Shown piece after piece: positions 7,679 through 12,511 of a DNA stretch of 22,777 nucleotides. Both the position numbers and the translations under genes were made by a program. This DNA is from an uncultured Prevotella sp. (GTDB taxonomy: Bacteria; Bacteroidota; Bacteroidia; Bacteroidales; Bacteroidaceae), in the NCBI GenBank assembly GCA_905372445.1, contig CAJPPF010000018.1, forward strand, positions 1 through 22,777, read 5' to 3'. The notes beneath the pieces are model-generated. The model did no database searches. It was not told the origin of the DNA and worked only from the letters and a program-made list of their open reading frames with translations. Numbering within the stretch: the first letter of the stretch is position 1; each line of letters begins with the position of its first letter.

Positions 7679-8915
7679 GTTGTCTATGACTATGCAAAGA
7701 TACTAAATTTAAAGCAATTCACAACCAGATGACCGTCGTCTCACGCTGGTTCGTGTTGTCTATGACTATGCAAAGATACTAAATTTAAAGCAATTCACAA
7801 CCGTGCAACAGTTGAAGCAAAACGGTGTAAAGTTGTCTATGACTATGCAAAGATACTAAATTTAAAGCAATTCACAACATTTGGTACTTCTTTTACTCAA
7901 CCATATCTGTTGTCTATGACTATGCAAAGATACTAAATTTAAAGCAATTCACAACGAATCCTGATGGTGCATTTGGTATTATGTGTTGTCTATGACTATG
8001 CAAAGATACTAAATTTAAAGCAATTCACAACAATCCTTATCTTATGATGCAGCATGGTGGTGTTGTCTATGACTATGCAAAGATACTAAATTTAAAGCAA
8101 TTCACAACTGAACCCGTTTTTAATGATGTTCTTAAACAGTTGTCTATGACTATGCAAAGATACTAAATTTAAAGCAATTCACAACAGGTCAATCCTTCTG
8201 ATGTTGACAGTATTTGTTGTCTATGACTATGCAAAGATACTAAATTTAAAGCAATTCACAACATTCCTCGTAAATAGAGTTTTGATTACTTGGTTGTCTA
8301 TGACTATGCAAAGATACTAAATTTAAAGCAATTCACAACCGCACTTTACAAGTTTTTGTACGACTTTTGTTGTCTATGACTATGCAAAGATACTAAATTT
8401 AAAGCAATTCACAACCTCAAGCTGTCTTGAATTATTCTCTTAGTTGTTGTCTATGACTATGCAAAGATACTAAATTTAAAGCAATTCACAACGTTCAAGG
8501 TCTTGATCAAAATTTGTTACAGTTGTCTATGACTATGCAAAGATACTAAATTTAAAGCAATTCACAACTGATTACACTGCGCAAATGTCTGAATATCTGT
8601 TGTCTATGACTATGCAAAGATACTAAATTTAAAGCAATTCACAACGTTGATCCTTTTAAGAATGTTATTTTTTCTGTTGTCTATGACTATGCAAAGATAC
8701 TAAATTTAAAGCAATTCACAACTTTTCTGGATCTTCTACTCTTTCTGTAAAAGTTGTCTATGACTATGCAAAGATACTAAATTTAAAGCAATTCACAACA
8801 ATCCTTATCTTATGATGCAGCATGGTGGGTTGTCTATGACTATGCAAAGATACTAAATTTAAAGCAATTCACAACTCCTGCAATTTACATGCGCTTTGGA
8901 CGTATGTTGTCTATG
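7679..8915 (-). CRISPR. Type II-C CRISPR array: 16 intact 47-bp repeats, 16 spacers, 17th repeat cut by ICE
   Basis: The intact repeats start at 7679, 7755, 7832, 7909, 7985, 8062, 8139, 8216, 8293, 8369, 8446, 8522, 8599, 8676, 8753 and 8829. I see no base difference among them. The repeat reads GTTGTCTATGACTATG at its plus-strand left end and GCAATTCACAAC at its right end. Eleven spacers are 30 nt and five are 29 nt (spacers 1, 4, 9, 11, 15). Spacers 5 (8032-8061) and 15 (8800-8828) are the same sequence apart from one terminal base. A seventeenth repeat starts at 8906 but only its first 10 bases survive before ICE sequence takes over. The strand is set to minus because the tracrRNA anti-repeat pairs with the repeat read that way, beginning GTTGTGAATTGC. 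I saw no spacer matching the rest of the window by eye. Confidence 0.97.
7695..7725 (-). promoter_or_regulatory. Repeat-borne promoter (repeat 1 shown; present in all 16 repeats)
   Basis: In crRNA orientation the repeat opens with GTTG at positions 1-4, then 19 bases, then TATCTTTG at positions 24-31. This matches the Bacteroidetes consensus TTTG-(19-21)-TAnnTTTG with one mismatch in the -33 box. Transcription would start near repeat position 37, leaving about 10 nt of repeat before the next spacer. The coordinates given are for the copy in repeat 1. It resembles the per-repeat promoters known in Neisseria II-C arrays, but with a Bacteroidetes motif. Confidence 0.6.
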
Positions 8916-8930
8916 TTGATGCAAAGTTAC
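8906..8930 (-). other. attL junction: CRISPR repeat / 5-bp coupling / CTnDOT-type core
   Basis: Plus-strand bases 8906-8915 (GTTGTCTATG) are the first 10 bases of a repeat. Bases 8916-8920 (TTGAT) replace the repeat's ACTAT. Bases 8921-8930 (GCAAAGTTAC) replace GCAAAGATAC, and beyond them no repeat sequence remains. On the minus strand the last block is GTAACTTTGC, which fits GTANNTTTGC, the core shared by CTnDOT and its target sites. The 5-base gap equals the CTnDOT coupling-sequence length. The integrase gene lies about 320 bp away, as expected for an ICE end. Confidence 0.85.
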
Positions 8931-9249
8931 TACAAAAAAGTGAAATGCGGAAAGATATAGTGATAGAATTGAGTTACAAGGGTTTTGGTTGAAGTGGCGA
9001 TAATCCGTGAAGCCATTACAATCCCTGCCGAAGCCAAATCCTGACGCCGCTACGTTACTTGTTCGTAACCATGCCCGAAAATGCGACAAACGGGTACGAA
9101 TAGCGAAACAAGGCTCTAAGGAATAGTGAGTTATCCATAACTCATGCGAAAAATCAGGTTACGGAAAAAGATTGCGCCGTTCCTCCCCGTTTTGCGTACC
9201 AACACCGGACTCTTCACCAACTAATTTTGAAACCCAAAAATTAAGGACA
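8931..9249. other. Non-coding ICE end (probable integrase/Xis binding region)
   Basis: This is a 319-bp stretch between the attL core and int with no convincing ORF. It contains a perfect inverted repeat TGAGTTAT-CC-ATAACTCA (9127-9144) and a smaller one, GTTAC (9054-9058) / GTAAC (9065-9069). CTnDOT ends carry arm-type integrase sites and Xis sites in this position. These repeats are candidates, but I do not recognise the sites themselves. A -7-like TAATTTTG at 9222-9229, with no good -33 box, could start the int message about 14 bases before its ATG. Confidence 0.45.
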
Positions 9250-10485
9250 ATGAAGAGTACATTTTCAGTAATCTACTACCTCAAGCGTCAGGTAGTGAAA
9301 AAGGACGGGACAGTTCCCGTCATGGGACGCATCACGGTGGACGGCAGCCAGACACAGTTCAGCTGCAAACTGACTGTCGATCCGAAACTGTGGGACACCA
9401 AAGGTGGACGTGTCACGGGCAGAAGCACGGCGGCACTCGAAACGAACCGTATGCTTGACAAGATGCGGGTACGCATCAACAGGCATTATCAGGAAATCAT
9501 GGAGCGTGACAACTTCGTCACGGCGGAGAAGGTGAAGAACGCCTTTCTCGGACTGGAACACCGCTACCACACGCTGATGCAGGTGTTCCGCCAGCACAAC
9601 GAGGACTACGAGAAGCAGGTGGAGGCAGGCATGAAAGCCAAAGGCACGCTGCTGAAGTACCGCACCGTTTACAAGCACATGCAAGAGTTCCTCGACATCC
9701 GCTACCATGTGAAGGACATCGCCCTAAAAGAGCTTACCCCGGCTTTCATCTCCGACTTCGAGATGTTCCTGCGCACGGACAAGCACTGCTGCACCAATAC
9801 CGTGTGGCTGTACGTCTGCCCGTTACGGACGATGGTATTCATCGCCATCAACAACGAGTGGCTGACGCGCGACCCGTTCCGCGAGTATGAAATCAAGAAG
9901 GAGGAAACAACACGCAGTTTCCTGACCAAAGATGAGATCCGCCTGCTGATGGAGGGGAAACTGAAAAACGCCAAACAGGAATTGTACCGCGACCTCTACC
10001 TGTTCTGCGCCTTCACGGGGCTGTCGTTCGCGGATATGCGCAACCTTACGGAAGAGAATATCCGCACCTACTTCGACGAACACGAGTGGATAAACATCAA
10101 CCGCCAGAAAACGGGCGTGGTGTCCAACATCCGCCTGCTCGACATCGCCAACCGCATAATCGGCAAATACCGGGGACTGTGCGGGGACGGCAGGATATTT
10201 CCCGTTCCGCATTATAACACGTGCCTTGCCGGTATCCGTGCCGTCGCCAAGCGTTGCGGCATCACCAAGCATATCACGTGGCATCAGAGCCGCCACACGG
10301 CAGCCACGACGATATTCCTCTCCAACGGTGTTCCCATCGAAACGGTCAGCTCCATGCTCGGACACAAGAGCATAAAGACGACGCAGATTTACGCAAAGAT
10401 AACCAAAGAGAAGCTCAATCAGGACATGGAGAACCTTGCCGCAAGATTGAACGGCGTCGAGGAATTTGCAGGTTGCACCATCTAA
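9250..10485 (+). CDS. int: IntDOT-type tyrosine recombinase (ICE integrase)
   Basis: The integrase performs ICE integration and excision by strand exchange across a 5-bp coupling sequence. With the start at 9250 (MKSTFSVIYYLKR) it has 411 residues, which as I recall is the length of IntDOT. An upstream in-frame TTG at 9172 is rejected because it adds 26 unconserved residues. An N-terminal arm-binding domain, a core-binding domain and a C-terminal catalytic domain are expected in order. Visible active-site positions are Ser259 (TGLSFADM, where most family members have Arg I), Arg285, Lys287, His345, Arg348, His372 and nucleophile Tyr381 (TTQIYAK). The serine at the Arg I position is a known peculiarity of IntDOT. 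The gene stands beside attL and is followed after 11 bases by a RhuM-like gene. Confidence 0.95.
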   Translation: MKSTFSVIYYLKRQVVKKDGTVPVMGRITVDGSQTQFSCKLTVDPKLWDTKGGRVTGRSTAALETNRMLDKMRVRINRHYQEIMERDNFVTAEKVKNAFLGLEHRYHTLMQVFRQHNEDYEKQVEAGMKAKGTLLKYRTVYKHMQEFLDIRYHVKDIALKELTPAFISDFEMFLRTDKHCCTNTVWLYVCPLRTMVFIAINNEWLTRDPFREYEIKKEETTRSFLTKDEIRLLMEGKLKNAKQELYRDLYLFCAFTGLSFADMRNLTEENIRTYFDEHEWININRQKTGVVSNIRLLDIANRIIGKYRGLCGDGRIFPVPHYNTCLAGIRAVAKRCGITKHITWHQSRHTAATTIFLSNGVPIETVSSMLGHKSIKTTQIYAKITKEKLNQDMENLAARLNGVEEFAGCTI

Positions 10486-10496
10486 AAAGAAAAGCC

Positions 10497-10859
10497 ATGA
10501 AACGTGACACAATCATCATCGAGGACAAGGCAGTCAGCGTAACCGGTAACGACGTGTGGATGACCGCCACCGAAATAGCCGGATTGTTCCATACGACCGT
10601 CCCGGCAGTGAACGCCGCCATCAGAGCCGTCCGCAAGTCGGACGTGCTGAACGACTACGAGGTGTGCCGCTACATGCAGCTTGAAAACGGGCTGCACGCG
10701 GACGTGTACGCCCTTGAAATCATCATCCCGGTCGCTTTCAGGGTGAATACCTACAACACCCACCTGTTCCGCACATGGCTGGTGGGAAAGGCACTCTCAC
10801 AAGAGAAACGGCAGACATACGTGATGTTCATACAGAACGGAAAAGCCGGGTATTGCTGA
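10497..10859 (+). CDS. RhuM-like helix-turn-helix protein
   Basis: The gene encodes a 120-residue protein that resembles the N-terminal domain of the RhuM (virulence RhuM/KilA-N-like) family. It has WMTATEIAGLFHTTVPAVNAAIRAV, a winged-helix pattern at about residues 19-43 (described here by its ends WMTATEIA and AIRAV), then DVYALEIIIPVAFRVNTYNTHLFRTW, matching the family's Y-L-ii-v-yRVn-..-FR-W signature. The long C-terminal half of full RhuM proteins is missing, so this is a short stand-alone version. Its ATG follows the int stop by 11 bases, which suggests co-transcription with int. It ends before a strong bidirectional hairpin. A DNA-binding accessory role in ICE control is inferred. I do not know a demonstrated function. 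Confidence 0.7.
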   Translation: MKRDTIIIEDKAVSVTGNDVWMTATEIAGLFHTTVPAVNAAIRAVRKSDVLNDYEVCRYMQLENGLHADVYALEIIIPVAFRVNTYNTHLFRTWLVGKALSQEKRQTYVMFIQNGKAGYC

Positions 10860-10879
10860 TTGCACATACCCCATAAGAC

Positions 10880-10925
10880 AAGTAAACGGGTAGCACCACA
10901 AAAGGTGTCACCCGTTTACTTTTTC
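10880..10925. terminator. Bidirectional terminator between convergent genes
   Basis: The stem AAGTAAACGGGT (10880-10891) / ACCCGTTTACTT (10910-10921) continues into GCACC/GGTGT (10893-10897/10904-10908) with a 6-nt loop. That gives about 17 base pairs with one mismatch. TTTTT follows on the plus strand. It ends the int/RhuM-like transcript and meets the leftward HTH genes. Confidence 0.85.
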
Positions 10926-10936
10926 ATGAAACCGCC

Positions 10937-11239
10937 TCACTCCAGCGGCTTGCGGTAGTTCGCTTCCAGTACCCCGCGCAGCCCCGTTTCCGGGTAAAGC
11001 ACCTTCCCTCCCAAAAGTATGAAGGGCAACACGCGGTTGTTGCGGTATTCCTGCAAGGTGCGCCGGCTCACACGGAGCAGTTCCGACACCTCGCCGTCCG
11101 TCAGGTAACGTTCCCCGTCCAGCGGAGGACGGTAGCTTTCCAGAAATGCGGACAGCCATTTCGAGCCTTTGCGCATATCCTGCACCACAGAGGCTATCGG
11201 CTCGTCTTCCATCGTAAAAACATCGTTGTTCTCGTTCAT
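10937..11239 (-). CDS. Helix-turn-helix (excisionase/MerR-like fold) DNA-binding protein
   Basis: The gene encodes a small regulator of about 100 residues with YLTDGEVSELLRVSRRTLQEYR, a helix-turn-helix of the HTH_17 excisionase type (ends YLTDGEV and LQEYR), followed by the short wing VLPFILLGGKVLYPET. This pattern recurs in the other three small HTH proteins of this ICE. The start is taken at the ATG at 11239 (MNENNDVFTMEDEP); the adjacent ATG at 11242 is equally possible. The open frame upstream to 11305 overlaps the preceding gene and is not conserved-looking. It forms a leftward two-gene operon with the gene at 11274-11573. It probably binds ICE DNA as a recombination directionality factor or repressor, but the specific target is unknown. 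Confidence 0.75.
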   Translation of the reverse strand: MNENNDVFTMEDEPIASVVQDMRKGSKWLSAFLESYRPPLDGERYLTDGEVSELLRVSRRTLQEYRNNRVLPFILLGGKVLYPETGLRGVLEANYRKPLE

Positions 11240-11273
11240 CATAACTTCGGATTCAGTGGGTGAATAAATCAAA

Positions 11274-11573
11274 TCATCTGCCGTGCGGATAGAGCGTGCC
11301 GACAAGCGGTATCAGCCGCTTCACCTCCTCTGGCTTGTAATAGAACCTGCGGTTTATCTGCGAGTAGCCGATAAGCCGCCTGTCACGCAGCGTCTGCAAC
11401 GTGCGCGGGCTTATTCTCAACTGCCCGCAGACCTCCTCGCCCGTGAGCCATCTTTCCATGCGCCCCGTGTCGCTTTTGCGCCTCAGGGCGGCGACCTTCT
11501 CCGAGAGTGCGCCGAATGCCGCCACCATCATCTCGAAAGTCTTTTTCTCGATAGATACTATTTCCATATTCAT
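11274..11573 (-). CDS. Helix-turn-helix (excisionase-like) DNA-binding protein
   Basis: The gene encodes a protein of about 99 residues. It starts MNMEIVSIEKKTFEMM, has a short helical stretch (LSEKVAALRRK), and then the HTH_17 domain WLTGEEVCGQLRISPRTLQTLR with wing LIGYSQINRRFYYKPEEV. The N-terminal layout (EIVSIEKKTFEMM) parallels that of the xis2c-like protein (KVITMESSAYKEMM), so the two are distant paralogues. Two starts two codons apart (11573, 11567) are possible. A TACCTTTG -7 box at 11592-11599 lies just upstream. The gene is divergent from the excision operon across about 200 bp of regulatory DNA, the position of a regulator or accessory Xis. The exact role is unknown. Confidence 0.78.
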   Translation of the reverse strand: MNMEIVSIEKKTFEMMVAAFGALSEKVAALRRKSDTGRMERWLTGEEVCGQLRISPRTLQTLRDRRLIGYSQINRRFYYKPEEVKRLIPLVGTLYPHGR

Positions 11574-11591
11574 GTCATTTAGAGTTTGCCG

Positions 11592-11599
11592 CAAAGGTA
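11592..11599 (-). promoter_or_regulatory. -7 element for the leftward HTH operon
   Basis: TACCTTTG on the minus strand matches TAnnTTTG. No good TTTG box is present 19-21 bases upstream, so the promoter is weak or activator-dependent. The start would fall near 11585, only about 12 bases before the first ATG. Confidence 0.4.
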
Positions 11600-11691
11600 A
11601 CGAAACGGCATACAAGACGTATCGTTTTCCGCTGAAAGGCTGCCTGTTGCGCCGTTTGACCGGGTTACGGAGCCATCTTCCGCAAAAATCT

Positions 11692-11706
11692 TACGTGAGT
11701 CACGTA
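11692..11706. promoter_or_regulatory. Palindromic operator candidate upstream of the excision operon
   Basis: TACGTGA-G-TCACGTA is a perfect 7-1-7 palindrome in the divergent gap between the leftward HTH genes and the xis2c-like gene, about 70 bases before the latter's ATG. In CTnDOT the excision promoter is activated by RteC bound to inverted half-sites upstream. Whether this palindrome is such a site or the target of a local HTH protein cannot be told. No consensus promoter for the excision operon is evident in the gap (11574-11774). Confidence 0.45.
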
Positions 11707-11774
11707 GTGAGTTGTTAAAGCCCCTTTTGTTTATTGCCGAATTTTGTCGCAGAAACAAAAAGAAAGGACTGAAC

Positions 11775-12137
11775 ATGAAAGTGATAACAATGGAAAGTTC
11801 CGCCTACAAGGAGATGATGGCGCAGATTGCGAACATCGCAGGGTACATCCGCGAGGCAAGGGACGAGAAGAAACGGAAGCGGGAAACCGAAGACAAGCTG
11901 CTTGACACGGCACAGGCGGCGAAGATGCTCAACGTGAGCAAGCGCACCATGCAGCGTATGCGCACCGACCACCGTATCGAGTATGTGGTGGTACGCGGAA
12001 GCTGCCGCTACCGCCTTTCCGAGATACTGCGGCTATTGGAGGACAACACAGTAAGGAACGAGGAAGGGACAATAGACACCCTGTTCCACAACCACACGCT
12101 GCGCACGGGCGGCAAACCAAAAGGAAGGAGGACATAG
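11775..12137 (+). CDS. xis2c: Xis2c-like excision factor (HTH)
   Basis: The gene encodes a small basic DNA-binding protein of 120 residues, the first gene of the excision operon. The ATG at 11775 (MKVITMESSAYKEMM) is chosen over the upstream in-frame ATG at 11712 because the extra 21 residues lie in the regulatory gap and look non-coding. A lysine/arginine-rich segment (REARDEKKRKRETEDK) leads into the HTH_17 domain LLDTAQAAKMLNVSKRTMQRMR and wing. In CTnDOT, Xis2c and Xis2d bend attL and attR and with IntDOT drive excision. The assignment rests on position and size relative to that operon (xis2c-xis2d-orf3-exc) and on the HTH fold. Sequence identity to Xis2c itself could not be measured here. 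Confidence 0.75.
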   Translation: MKVITMESSAYKEMMAQIANIAGYIREARDEKKRKRETEDKLLDTAQAAKMLNVSKRTMQRMRTDHRIEYVVVRGSCRYRLSEILRLLEDNTVRNEEGTIDTLFHNHTLRTGGKPKGRRT

Positions 12138-12140
12138 GTC

Positions 12141-12491
12141 ATGGAACTGCTCACACGAAACAACTTCGAGGGCTGGATGCAGAAGCTGATGGAACGGCTC
12201 GACCGTCAGGACGAACTGCTGCTGGCGATGAAGGCTGAGGGGAAACAGCCCACTATCACGGAAAGCATCCGCCTTTTCGACAATCAGGATTTGTGCATGT
12301 TGCTCCAGATAAGCAAACGCACCCTCCAACGCTACCGCAGCGTAGGCGCATTGCCCTACAAGACGCTGGGCAAGAAGACCTATTACAGCGAGGAGGACGT
12401 GCTGACATTCCTTTCCAACCATATCAAGGACTTCAAAAAGGAAGATATAGCCTTCTACAAGGCTCGTATCCATAATTTCTTTCATAAATAA
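12141..12491 (+). CDS. xis2d: Xis2d-like excision factor (HTH)
   Basis: The gene encodes a 116-residue HTH protein, second in the excision operon. Its ATG is three bases after the preceding stop. AAGGAGG (12123-12129), an unusually good Shine-Dalgarno for this phylum, sits in the end of the xis2c-like gene. An N-terminal helical region (FEGWMQKLMERLDRQDELL) precedes the HTH LFDNQDLCMLLQISKRTLQRYR (ends LFDNQ and LQRYR) and a wing with KTLGKKTYYSEEDV. It is the expected partner of Xis2c at the ICE ends during excision, and in CTnDOT also activates transfer promoters. The assignment is by operon position plus fold. Confidence 0.75.
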   Translation: MELLTRNNFEGWMQKLMERLDRQDELLLAMKAEGKQPTITESIRLFDNQDLCMLLQISKRTLQRYRSVGALPYKTLGKKTYYSEEDVLTFLSNHIKDFKKEDIAFYKARIHNFFHK

Positions 12492-12511
12492 CCCATTAAA
12501 ACATTTTTCAG

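Noticed and set aside
7726..8905. Self-targeting spacers against the ICE or the Rlo genes
   Set aside because: No match of a spacer to the rest of the window was noticed by eye. This is not an exhaustive computed search.
8906..8952. A simple decayed terminal CRISPR repeat
   Set aside because: The match to the repeat is exact for 10 bases, then breaks in the 10-core/5-coupling pattern of CTnDOT, next to an IntDOT gene. Random decay would not give this.
8859..9089. Minus-strand ORF of 76 codons across the array end and ICE end
   Set aside because: It starts in ICE sequence and runs across the junction into a repeat; no recognisable protein.
9172..9249. N-terminal extension of the integrase from a TTG at 9172
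   Set aside because: It adds 26 unconserved residues. ATG 9250 gives the usual 411-residue protein starting MKSTF.
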